From Microdochium bolleyi (lineage: Eukaryota > Ascomycota > Sordariomycetes > Xylariales > Microdochiaceae): a stretch of DNA of 64,000 bases. Below the pieces are notes generated by a model, which was not told the origin of the DNA, ran no database searches, and saw only the letters and a program-made list of their open reading frames with translations. The stretch covers positions 372,001 to 436,000 of the forward strand of contig KQ964252.1 in NCBI GenBank assembly GCA_001566295.1. The letters are read 5' to 3'. Numbering within the stretch: the first letter of the stretch is position 1; each line of letters opens with the position of its first letter. Below, piece by piece: positions 12,167 to 23,335 of this stretch. Made by a program: the position numbers and the translations under genes.

Positions 12167-14602
12167 TGTTCTGTTCTATTCTGTTCTGTTATGTCTGTGG
12201 CGGGCTTGGCGATGGCGGAAGAATGGTGGGATTAAGTATCGTCAGCACTCTATCTATCTCGCAGCAAGGACGGGCGAGGTCCTGTTTTAAATGAAGGCTT
12301 GTTCGTTTTCCATTTCGGGCTGCCCTGCACGTGGCAGGATCAGGGGTCCTGGGGGCGACATGCCCTTGTCATGTTTCATTCTCAGAACGCTTGGTAACCC
12401 GATCCCGAGCGTGTCTCGGTGAGCTCGGCTACGTTTGCCTGGCAAAAGTCGGATCCAGGTCTGAAAAGTGGTCCGTCCTGGCACAACGGCCGCGGATAGA
12501 CTTTTGGAGCGGCGGAGGAACAACGGACACTTTTTCTGTCTTGGGAACCACAAGCCTGAAGAGACACGCAGACGGCCCCTGGACGACTAGCCCGCTCGGG
12601 AGCAAGCGCGTGGATACCGCTGGCTCCAGACTGCAGTGCATGATGCAATCTTGTTGGGCTGGTGCGTTTTGTCGATAAAGCAATTACCAGGCCGCAGGGG
12701 TCTCGTCTCTTCCACGCGTTTCGAAGGTGCGGAGCCATTCCGTTCCGGGAGTTGCTCCGGGCCCCGATCGATCTGAGCAACAGCCCCTTGCCGATCTGGT
12801 ACCTGCATAAATGGGTGAGTGATGCCTCGTCATCATCGCAGTCGTTGCCCCTGTCCATGGGCAGAATAGGCAGATCACTGTGCTGTCTTTGAAGGCACCG
12901 ACCCAGTATGTGCTATCCATGACCTACCTATCGGGCATCCTGCAAAGGGTGGTACTGCCAGCACTTATAATTTGATCAACAAGGTATAAAGCACTTCATC
13001 ACAATTGATAAATCACTCTCAGCTTCTGTACTTTGATGACTCGTCTGTAATTCTACTTTTGCACGACGATACAGAATTCAGGACTAAGAAAAGCCCAAAA
13101 GGACACACCGTTTGAGCAACGTACTCAATCGATACAATAATCTCGAAATTATACTCGTAGTGCAGAAAACGAACCCATAAGACACGAGCTAGCCATCGAG
13201 ACAGAGAAGCCCGGATTTTCACATGTCCAGGTTTCAGGCTCTCCATATTCATATAACCAGGCACTGGGGTAGTCATTGCGCTGGCGAACGACAACCCGTC
13301 AGACCTGATTATCCCTCCTGTCAACCTTGATCCGTCGCCCGCTGTCATGCAGGGATGCTTTTGACATATCTCCTAGCCCCAAGCAAAGCCCAGTCTCTCA
13401 CCAGCCGGCAGGCCACCTGTGTGTCAGCAGCGGCTCCAGGACATACATGCAATCTTTAAGCCTCGTCTCGTCGACGTCGAGCTCGGTCTCGCGATTCGAC
13501 TTGTCAGCCGGAGGAGAGAATGCTTGGCATCCTGGGCTTGGGGAAGAGTGTTTTGCATCCCACGTAGTTCCCCAACTGCGGGATTCTGCTCCCACGTCAA
13601 GTAGAAACTGGAGGACGTTCCCCGTGCACATGCGAGGTAGCAAGCAATAGAGCGGCTGTGTCGTCCTTGTGGGCGAAATTAATGGAAGGACGAGCTTGGC
13701 TCGCACACTCCGCGTAGCGGGCAGCCTCACGGCCCTCGACAACCTGCTATCATGGCAGCGCGGCAAGTGGCTACCCGTTCGTCTGACACGGCTTCCTGGA
13801 TGCTTCCAAGACCTGTCGTAATAAGTTCGTATCGGTCTGCTCGTAGGTCCAGCACAGCGATATCATACCGCGATGATAGGTGCTTCGACGTGGACACAAA
13901 GATGCAACGACGTCAGGACGGGGGTCTGAGTCGATGAGCTCTTTGTCAATTTGTCTGGGTGCCTGCCTGCTCGCTGTGGGGAGAGGCTAAAAATGCAGTG
14001 ATGCCTCATCTTTCGGTCACCCCCGTCTTTGGCGAAATGCTACGCCCCGCCCAGACTGCCAGAGCTGTAGACACTCTCTCGGCCGGTCCTGCTTGGGTTT
14101 CCCTGGGGATGGTGGCAGATTGCCTTTACCAAGAGTCGCGAAATCCAGAGTAGCTAACACCAAGCAGTTCAGTCTCCTGTTTCATGGTCTCTGTCGTTGA
14201 AAGTTTCGCCGCGGCCAGCAAGCACGCCACGCCGTCTCGTGTCGCCGACGCCGGCTACCCAGGTGCGCACCAGAGCTCTTTGCTCTGGTCAGCATATTGC
14301 AGCGCGAGACAGGAAACTCCGCCATTAGGCAACCTCGAGTCTCATGCCAGGGACGGCTTAGAGCGGATTCCCACTGCTGCAGCCCCTAGGTGTTGTGCAT
14401 GCGATGCTCCATACCGTCTAGGGAGCGTGTAGTTCGTAAGCTGTGTACGTCGGAAGTGATGAGTCAATCCAGACCCAAGGCAACAGCTGTGTTATTGTAG
14501 ACAATGGCGATCAGATAGACTCTTCCATTGCCACAACGCAGCAGAGAATACACAAGTCCTGCACACAACGGGCCTTAAACCGCCAGGTTCTTGGCTGGCC
14601 CC
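12167..14602. other. Gene-poor region
   Basis: About 2.4 kb containing the oxidoreductase promoter and the BTB gene 3' end. No intact gene was seen. Between about 13400 and 13940 the minus strand has short fragments that faintly recall ankyrin repeats in two frames (see findings), which could be relics. Confidence 0.4.
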
Positions 14603-16182
14603 TTATGCATGCTGCCCTAGCTGCTCACCCGCTTCAGCGACGTCCTCCGCTCTGCGTAGCGCACTGCTCGGAAAGTCTGCCAGCTGGAACTTAGGTAGGC
14701 CCTCAAGCACAGCGCGGACCAGCGCGTCGAGCCTGGACCGTAGATTGCACTGGTGTGGCACTGGCGTTGTCCGGGGCGGCACGAAAACCGTGGTGGCGTG
14801 GAACCAAACCGGCCTCCTGAGGCGAGCAAACGAGAATTGCATGCCCTGAAGGCTGCACCGCATCGGATGCCCGTCCATCCTCAAGGGAGGGGACAGGCCG
14901 AGCGAGCGCATTCCTTTCGTCAGCGCACCAAGGAGCATAGAGGAGCACTCGTACTGCAGACCGTAGGGACAGTTTGCTCTCCCATCGCAGAGGTCGTTCC
15001 GGAGCTTCTCGATGCCGGAGAGGACTTGTTCGATCGCGGCGTCGCGGCTGGAGTCCAGAGAATCTGTGAAGTGAATCAAGGATTAGTAGGCATCACTGGT
15101 TGAGGGGCGATGGTTTCGGCTTAAGAGGAGAAACGGCAAACACTAACTCAGCATGTCTTCAGGGAGAGGAAACACGATCGAGCTGATGGGCAGAGGCGAG
15201 CTGCGCAGAAACACGTCCGCCATCTTGCAGAACTGCTGTTCGTCTCCGAAAACCCAAGAGACGAACAGCCACAAGAAGCAGTCTTCGGTCCACGCGGGTC
15301 CTCCTCCTGATGTCAGTGGTACGCTGCCTCCGCTGCTGCTCATCCTACCTGGAGTGGCACCGACACCAATACCAGCCGACGCTAACGACAACGACACGGT
15401 TTCGCGTTTCTTGAGCTCGGCGATCCAGATCGATGAGAACAAGCACACAATCTCATGGCACTTGTAGTAGTCCACCAGTATCGCAATCTTGGCGAGCAGC
15501 TCGAGGCTGATTACGCGAGGGACCTGGCTGAAATGTCCGTGGATAATGTCCATGAGGACGACGGTAGCCTCGGTGTCCCATTCCGATGCCTCGATCTCAC
15601 GTCGCTCATTGCTTCCTGTGGCTGCCGATGTGGCTTCTTTCCAGGGCCCGTTAAGCATCTGCTGGAACACGGGAGACGCAAGGCTGAGATGGCGGGACGA
15701 CACTCGGAAGCGCTTTGCGGGGCGCTCATCGTAGTCGTCGACAACTTCACTCTCGCTGTTTTCAGCGTCGTCTGTTTCTCGTGTTTCTCTTGGATGAACC
15801 TGTTCCGTATTTGGTGGTACTGATGATTGAATTGATGAGGGGACTTCACAGACAAATTGTCAGTCATGACGGATCCCCGGCAACCTGAACCCCAGCAACC
15901 TGACCAGCAGCTGTGATGTGCGCAAAAGCTCCGCAGTACTGCGTAGCGTAGCGATTCCACCATCTTTCGAAGGCTTCGTGTCGCTCCTAATCGTCCCAAA
16001 CGCCAGGACTCGGTCTTGGTAGCCTCGAGACGCTGACTGAGAGTGTTGGCAGGGCTGATGAGCAACTCACCGGGCTCTTCGTCCTTGTAACCTCCGGGCC
16101 ATTCGCGCCTCAGGCCATCTGGATCGTGTAGGACGAGATCGACGTCGCCGTCCGGGTCCTGCTCAAAGCGCGAGCGCTTCAT
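14603..16182 (-). CDS. BTB/POZ domain protein
   Basis: Three exons: 16182-16071, 15819-15148 and 15063-14603, total 414 residues. Intron 1 (15820-16070, 251 nt, GTGAGT..ATCAG) and intron 2 (15064-15147, GTTAGT..CACAG) were chosen because they keep the frame and rebuild the BTB core. The first 37 residues begin the domain (DPDGDVDLVLHDPDG); it continues as RFRVSSRHLSLASPVFQQML and the WDTEATVVLMDIIHG...LLAKIAILVDYYKC helices. This is the fungal BTB arrangement in which the N-terminal strand is followed by an acidic insertion (TDDAENSESEVVDDYDE). The C-terminal half holds a helical region with several Cys. BTB domains mediate dimerisation and Cul3 adaptor contacts; no Kelch or MATH partner domain is present. 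Role unknown. Confidence 0.8.
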
Positions 16183-17109
16183 GGCTCATCTCGGCCGTGC
16201 AGCTTGAGCTCGCATGCGTTGTGTCTTTGGACAGAGGCCTTGCCCTGCTCGTCTGATGTCGTCGGGGGAGATGTGGGGTTGGGCAGGCTTGACAGACAAT
16301 GGGGCCACAAGAGGTTGCTGCCGGCCGTTCTTTAGCGTGTTGCACACCACAAGGACCTATCAAGGTACGAGTACTTTAACCACGGTCTGCATGAGCTGCA
16401 CAACTCCGATAGTTTGTGGAAGCTGGAGGTTGCAAGAACCTTCCCGACACCCTGGGACTGCCTTGACTTTCATTGCGGCTCTGGCCTGCCGAAACACCTG
16501 CTGTGCTTCAAAGGTGCCAGCGTTCTGTATAAAGTAACGTGAGCATCGGCGACCAACATGGTGCTGACCTGACGTCATGCCCGCGCACAGCAGAAGCGAC
16601 AGCAACATGCACCGACAAGAGCAGACCGTAGTCCTGCTTGTTGTTGTTACCCGCAGCCAGATTGTGCACCGACGGCTCCCTGCAGGGACCAGGAGCGGGG
16701 TCTCCAGGGCACTCCTGTCCCCGATAGGGGCATGGACAAGATACGCCAGCCATCTGGCAGCCCTGGAATCTCAACAATCACGACACCCTACCTGCCCTTG
16801 TTTCAGAGCCAGCCCCAGCCGAGCCGCGGCCATCGATCTAAGCACCGGCCCCCCCGCAGCGCCCCTCTGCTCTTCAGCCAGCTTCCCGAAGCTCACAAGC
16901 GGGGTCCATCACTCTCAGACACATCCAGCCCATCCCTTCCCTCGGCTGGGGCTCCTGCTCGGCGTTGGAGTTTATTCCGGCTGCGTTTTGACTTTCAGGA
17001 TGTTCCTCTCCTCACGGGGCTCGGCCTCTTCTTCTTTAATTTCTCCAACCCCTCGGCCAATGCCTCCCACTGCTAATTGACGACAATCGGCGTCCACAAA
17101 GCAACAACA
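16183..17109. other. Divergent intergenic region
   Basis: About 0.9 kb between the BTB gene (-) and the arylesterase gene (+), serving as promoter for both. The 17030-17100 part is pyrimidine-rich, common just upstream of fungal start codons. No gene was seen. Confidence 0.4.
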
Positions 17110-18533
17110 ATGGCACCTTCAGCTGCTGTCCTCGTGGGCCTCCTCTCCGTGCCGCTCGGCTACTTCGCGACAACCTACGGCCCTCCCATCGCCCGCGGCT
17201 TGACCGTCTTTGGCATCACCCGGACCCCCGTGGCGGGTGTGTACGAGTCGGTCGTGACTATCGAGGGCACGCGCATCTGCGAAGACCTGTCCTATCACGC
17301 CGACAGCGGCCTCATCTTCACGGCATGCGAGGATTCGCTCGAGTCCCGTCTAGGCTGGTTCCCGCCGCTCGCCCTCTTCGACACGGAAGCGTACAAGAAG
17401 TCCAAGGGCGGGCTGTTCTACATTGATCCCGAGGTTCGTGTGCTTGCCACTCACATGGACCGCACCAGCACAGCTTGACGCGGGACAGATTGTTATGAGC
17501 TGCAGAGAGGTCATTCTGCTGCTAACATACCACTGCTTCACTACAGACGCAAAAAGCCGAACAGATCAACATCGTAAAGTACTCGGAGCCCTTCGTCACG
17601 CACGGCATCGACGTGGTCACCGACACCACCTGGGACAATACCGATGGCTCGCAGGCCGTCTACATCGTCGCCGTCAACCACCTCGCCAACCCAGCCTACC
17701 TCTCGGCCCTCGCCAACAACGCCAGCACCGCGGGCATTGACAAGGCGCGCTCCCAGCTCGAGGTCTTCCACTACATCATCGGCTCCTCGATCGCCCAGCA
17801 CGTCCGCTCCGTCTGGGACCCGCTCATCACAACGCCTAACGACGTCATCGCGCTCAAGAGCAGCCGCCCGGCCACCGAGCTCCTCGTCACCAACGACCAC
17901 TTCCACCGCGAGGGCCACTGGCGCACGGTCGAGGACCTGTGGTTCGGCGCGGCGTGGACGAGCACCGTGTACCTCCGCACCAAGCCCGGCGTGGAGGAGG
18001 GCGGCGTGACGGCCTCGCTGGCCACGGGCCTGCTGCACAACAACAACGGCATCGGCCACGGCCGGCCGGGCACCAACGAGATCGCCATCACGAGCTGCGC
18101 GAGCGGCCGCCTGCGCCTGGGCACCGTCGTGAGCACCAAGGCCAACAAGGGCGCCAAGACGGTCAACTTTACCGACACCGTCGAGCTCGACTCGGTCATC
18201 GACAACCCGTCCTTCTTCTCGGATCCTTACGGCGACCTGAGCGGCTGGGTCCTGCCCGGTCTGTCCCGCGCCGCGGACCTCGCCAAGACCATCGGCGATC
18301 CGAAGGGCGTCAACCCCGCCATCGTGTGGCTCGCGCGGCATGACCAGTCGACCAACACCTGGAGCAAGAGAGTCCTCTTCGAGGACGACGGCAGCCGGAT
18401 CCGCAGCGCCAGCGGGGCCGTACTGGTGGCCACGAACCCGAAGAAGGAAGGCGCAGTCAAGAGAACCGGCTGGCTATATGTCACCGGGTTTGTGTCGAGC
18501 AGTGTCATTGCTGTCAAGGTGGATCTGGAGTAG
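17110..18533 (+). CDS. Paraoxonase/arylesterase-like protein
   Basis: Exon 1 is 17110-17433, exon 2 is 17547-18533, with a 113-nt intron (GTTCGT..CTACAG); 436 residues. The N-terminus (AAVLVGLLSVPLGYFATTY) is a signal peptide or retained signal anchor, as in animal paraoxonases. Family landmarks of this six-bladed calcium-dependent propeller are visible: His153 in VAVNHLANP corresponds to the active-site His, Asn206 in TPNDVIAL and Asn224 in VTNDHFH to calcium ligands, and EIAITSCASGRLRLGTV to a later blade. Such enzymes hydrolyse lactones and aryl esters. It likely works in the secretory pathway, at the membrane or outside the cell. The fungal substrates are not known. A long antisense open frame over exon 2 is a codon-composition shadow. 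Confidence 0.85.
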
Positions 18534-19235
18534 AGGGGGTGAGATGGCAAAATTTGTTGAGAGGTCCAAGATCCTAACTGGCATGCGAGGAATCGAGCAT
18601 CAACCGAGCTGGATGCAAGCTATCTAGGTAGCAAACTTGTTGCGTCCAATCATAAGAATTGACATCACATGACCATCATCGCAGCAAACGTAGTATACCG
18701 AGCTCTGACTGCGACGTGACATGACCACACAATGGCATGACAGAGTTGTATGTCTATCCTGTATGATACGACGGGAATGTAACGCTCAGCTGGCCACGAT
18801 CGAGACAGATCTTATGAGCGACGCAAGAGTCGTCGGTATGACATCGTCACATCAAGCAGGGACATTCATGGCTGTGTGAGGAATCGCACGATTAGATTGG
18901 GCTGCCTGTGGACTAGCTTAGGGCTTCTGCCAATATGGCCAATGATGGGCCGAAAATGCACGGGTATCTGCTCGAGTAAAACAACGCCAAAGGTCGCGAA
19001 GAGGGGAAAACAAAGAAGTAGAACCGGTATCCTGACTGGGAGTGCTCATCCAATGGCCAGTGCCAGAACCTGAAAGTCGTCCAGAGTCCTGTGTTTACCA
19101 CGTAATAACCTGTTGTGGACAAGAGTCACCTGAACATAGGCGTCTAGGTCGCGCTTGGAGAAGAGTTGACGAGTTTGTCTCTGCAGCACACAACCTTGGC
19201 TTTGCTTAGTGACGGCGTCCAAAGAGGCGCGCCTT
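18534..19235. other. Convergent intergenic region
   Basis: About 0.7 kb between the 3' ends of the arylesterase gene and the Ala-rich gene. Nothing coding or repeated was recognised. Confidence 0.4.
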
Positions 19236-20062
19236 CTAAGCAGTAGTGGTCTTGGCTTCAGCCGCAGGAGCAGCAGGAGCGGCGGCAGCGACGGGGTCGG
19301 TCGTCGTAGCGGGAGCCTCCATAGGAGTGGCAAAAGGGGTCTCGGCAGCAGGAGCAGCAGCCGGAGCCTCAGTTGCAGTTGCAGTGGCCGGAGCAGCGGC
19401 AGGAGCTTCAGTTGCAGCAGCCGGGGCGGGAGCGGGAGCCGGAACCTCGGAGGCGGCGGCGGGGACGCTGGCAGCAGCGGGGGTGGTCTCAGCCGCTGAG
19501 GTGAAGTGATGTTAGCATTCGGCATTTCGAGCCTCGAGTGTGAATACATCTACGAAGCGAGTAGTACGAGTAGCAGATCACTTACGGGCGGCAGCCTCGG
19601 GCTTGGCAGCCTCGTTCGCACCAGCAGTGGTCGCGGCGGTGGCAACCGCAGCACCAGCAGCAGTCGCGCCAGCTAGAAATGCGACATTGTCAGCGGGATA
19701 CTTCGGGTCAAGGAGGCATGGCGATGGATTGGATCAAAAAGTCTATTCTGAGGCGAAGGTGAACTTACCGGCGGGGGTGGTCTCTGCAGCAGCGGGAGCA
19801 GCTGCAGTAGCGGGAGCGGTGGTCGCAGCGGGAGCGGCGGCAGTAGTCGCCGGCGTGGTGTCGGTGGTCGCGGTACCGTCCGCAGTCTTCTTCTTCTTGC
19901 CGAAGGCAGCCTTAAGCTTGGCCTTCAGGTTATCAAGGGCATGCAGAGCTGCGAGTACGTTAACAATGCCGCAAGGCCAGAGGCGATGGCGGGGTCGCGT
20001 GTTGGAAAAGGCAGGGACGACGACGAGGGAGGGCAGGAAGACTACTTACGGACGCCGGCCAT
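19236..20062 (-). CDS. Ala/Pro/Thr-rich small protein, four exons
   Basis: Four exons: 20062-20050, 19948-19769, 19672-19586 and 19495-19236, giving 179 residues. All three donors are GTAAGT. The first coding exon has only 13 nt (ATG GCC GGC GTC C). Residues 5-24 are a short basic helix (HALDNLKAKLKAAFGKKKK). The rest is almost wholly Ala, Pro, Thr and Glu, with repeated TEAPAAAPA and AETTPA units, and is surely disordered. There is no signal peptide, cysteine or known domain. The clean splice phases and single uninterrupted low-complexity frame support a real gene. I do not recognise the family; the lysine-rich head suggests contact with nucleic acid, membrane or a partner protein, which is only inference. 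Confidence 0.75.
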
Positions 20063-22375
20063 GGTTGCGGATGTGTGGTGATGGTAGATCGGGGTGGTGG
20101 TTGCAGGTGGTGTGGCGAGCAGAGCAGAGGCTGCGAGAAAGGAGCACTGTTGTTGTGATCTGGAGGGTGGGAGGAGGAGGAAGGACGGGAGAGGGCCGTC
20201 GTCATAACACTTGGAGCAGCAGGAAAACATGCGCGGCCCTGGCAGCCCTGGCGCGGCAGGCAGGGGCAAACGGGCCCTCTCGCCAGACCCCGTCGTCCCA
20301 TCATTGTCCCTCCCCTCTGGCTGCGCCCGGCGGCCTGGCCTGCTTGCCCTCCCCGTCTCCTCGTCCATTGTTCACGGTACAGCCTCGTCCAGAGCTTCAA
20401 CCATGCTTGCGCTTTCCATCATTGTCCCCGACAGCTCGACGATAGTCTGAGAGCCCATAGACCTCACGAGGAGGTCCCGTCAGCGACTCCTCCGTCCTCA
20501 TCGACGCCTCTTGATCACTGCTCGGCTGGACCCCAGCCGGGGCCTCATTAGCCACGCACTGCCCCTGCAGCCGTGGAAGCTTGTCCACCCTTGCCGGAAG
20601 CCTGCAACACGTCGAGGAATCACACTCATTGCCCTGGGCATCATCACCCTTCATAAGACGCCCAATGTCACTCTCTGATTCAGGCACTCGTGTTCATACC
20701 TATCCCAGTGTACGACCGCGGCGAGACAATCCCCAGGCAGCACCCCAGGATAACGACGCGATGGCGTGCATACGACAGGTCAGTAGTCTTAACAGCCAGA
20801 CAAAAATAGCGACACGCACTTGTCCCTTTAAGCTTAAGGTTCTCCAGGGGTCCAACCCACCTGGCGCTGCATCTTCAGGTGGAGCTTCAGGGCGGTCTCG
20901 TCCATCTGCAGATCTCGTCTCGAATGTTGTCAGACCCATCCAAGTCGTCCGGCTTCCGCGATCATCGTCCACAGAGGTAATAACTATATCCTCCTCCCTC
21001 TTCTCCATCTCCATCACCGGGCTTCGAGTCCTCGTCAAGCTGGACGACCGCGGCGACGCGTGGCCGTCACGCACCTGCGGCGAGGTTCTCGTTTAACAAC
21101 GAACCCCAGGTGCCAATCTTACTTGTGGCGGGTCGCAATATCCCACTTCATTTCATCATCATCCTTGCACGCCACTTGTTTGCCTCTACAGACGCAGCTG
21201 ACCATCTCATCGAAACAAGGTCTAGACGTCACTCGTCCAAATTTGAGAGCCAAGCAAGAATGGACGACCAATGGAGCAGCAATGTGTTCCCAGCATTACA
21301 GTTATACAGACCAACAGTCAACAAAGATGTTGCAGCCTCGAGACGAAGACCATCATGTTTTGACTACTCAAGATGCGCAGTACGGAGACCGGACACCGAT
21401 TCTTGTCTTCTTGCAAACAAGCATACGACGACAACAACATAGCGCAACACGCGGTCGTTGCAAGGGCGTTTCTTTGATTACCATGAGAGGCGAAGCTACT
21501 TCGCCGCATACAACAGAACCTCAAGATCGATCCGCTCAGCTATGGTTTCCCGCATTGGTTTTGAGCACGAGGAGGGTGACGCAGACAGCCAGAATGACCC
21601 TGGGCGGGCTGCCGTGCGTCCAAGACTTCGCACGGCGATGCCCTGGCAAGTAGATCACGATAGCAAAACTCTGTACGCAAAATGAACAGCAGCAACAGCT
21701 CCGAGTCATCGCAGTGCATTGCGAATCGAGCTAGCAGATTCGGTACACGTGGGAAGCTGTTGGACCAGAGCAGCCATCAGTTCCGGGCTGTTCTGACAAC
21801 GAGGGATCTCCGTGGGGCCGCTTGCCACCCACGCTGACGGGGCAGGCAGGGTTTGGCCCGCTGCCGATAACCGGTCCGCCATGACTCAAGTGGGCGATTC
21901 CGTCATACTGAAACGTCTCACTGGGAATTCAAATCCAGCAGATTGGCCTCTTTCTGGGAACTCCGCCCTAGGCTGGCTACCAATGCTATGTCAGCAACGC
22001 CCGAACTCGCTCGTCTGACCAGCTGAGCTCCGACCGGATCGCTGCGGACGTACTGCTGTAGTATTAGTAGTCTGGCAACAGCATGACGCAATTAGTCACG
22101 ATAGATCGGGCGCCTATTAGAATCGAGTGGGGCCGGAGTCGGTCCTCAATCGCGACAATCGTCTTTGGTCATGATGAACGTGGTAAAAGCGGGACGTTCC
22201 TGTGGGTAGAGATGTTCTTGAAGCAGTGAAAAGCACGAGTCCTCGCCTCCTGGCTCACTACATTTACTCTCAGTAACCGCAACTGAAGAATTGTTCCTTC
22301 ACTCAACAGGCAACACGTCCATCGGTCCACGAATTGACTTTCCGCGACACCGTATTCAGTAGCACGCTTTCGACA
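20063..22375. other. Intergenic, possible small gene inside
   Basis: About 2.3 kb between two divergent genes. The stretch 20397-20905 on the minus strand has an exon-like 45-nt block bounded by AG and GT and a downstream open frame with protein-like composition (see findings), not firm enough to call. The rest, including the histidine phosphatase promoter, shows nothing recognisable. Confidence 0.4.
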
Positions 22376-23335
22376 ATGGCGCCCATCATCCACCTCGTCC
22401 GCCACGCTCAGGGCTATCATAACCTGAGTGTAGAGAATCAGAAGTTGCGGGACCCGGACTTGACCTCGCTCGGTGAGGAGCAGTGCGCCACACTATGCAA
22501 GAACTTCCCGGCCCACGGTCAAATCACGCAGCTTGTAGCCTCGCCCATGCGGAGGACCCTGTACACCTGCCTGCACTCGTTCGCCCCGGTGGTGGAAGCC
22601 GGCCGTCCCGGAAGCAAGATTATCGCCCTCCCTGATGCGCAGGAGGTATCGCTGTACGGCTGCGATATTGGGACGGACGTGGACAAGCTCGAAGCAGAAT
22701 TTGGCGACAAAGTGGACTTCTCACGAGTTCCAACGAACTGGAACGACAAGTCGCCGGAGAGCAAGTATTACCCGACGCCAGAGAAGCTCGCGGCGCGGGC
22801 GCGCGATGCCCGGCTATGGCTGCGTGATCTGGCAGGCAAGCTTGGAGACGATGCGCAGATTGTGCTGGTGACCCACGGCGGGATCCTGCACTTCTTGACG
22901 GAGGAATGGGACGACATTGAAGCCGGGCGAGGTACGTGATATCAATCAATCTTGGGGCCAAAATTCCATGCAGCCTCTTTCGGTGTCCAAAAGAGGACAC
23001 CCCGCATCGAACAATGTGTCGTCAAATCGAAAGGGGAGGCATGGCCATCAACAAGTCGTACAACGAGCAGCAGGCTGACAACTTTTTGTTTTGCGCTCTC
23101 CATAGGAACCGGCTGGGTCAATACGGAGCTCAGATCGTATGAGTTTGCTGACGCCTCGGGGCAACATCCCAATGCGTCGCTGCGGGAAACGAAGCCGAGC
23201 TGGCGGCGCCGTAGGGGCAGCGAGGTTCCACTGACAGCCACGGAGCAGGTCCAGATGCGTGAGGCGTTCGGGAACGCGCTGCTGTCGCAGACGAGACAAC
23301 TAGAGAAAGAGAGACAGTCTGCCGCAAACCTGTGA
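22376..23335 (+). CDS. Histidine phosphatase (phosphoglycerate mutase-like)
   Basis: Exons 22376-22931 and 23106-23335 join over a 174-nt intron (GTACGT..CCATAG), giving 261 residues. The catalytic motif LVRHAQGYHN carries the phospho-accepting His10. Glu90 of DAQEVS is the likely acid. The second catalytic His is His167 in LVTHGGIL. The size and the lack of the mutase insertion fit the broad-specificity phosphatase branch of histidine phosphatase clade 1 rather than glycolytic phosphoglycerate mutase. The C-terminal exon is Arg- and Gln-rich and ends in a charged helix. No signal peptide is present, so it is probably cytosolic. The start at 22376 is the first ATG in frame and sits directly before the catalytic strand. 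Substrate unknown. Confidence 0.9.

Noticed and set aside
17541..18341. Antisense open frame of 266 codons over the arylesterase gene
   Set aside because: It mirrors exon 2 of a gene with GC-rich third positions; its translation is Val/Arg/Asp/Gly-rich with no fold pattern.
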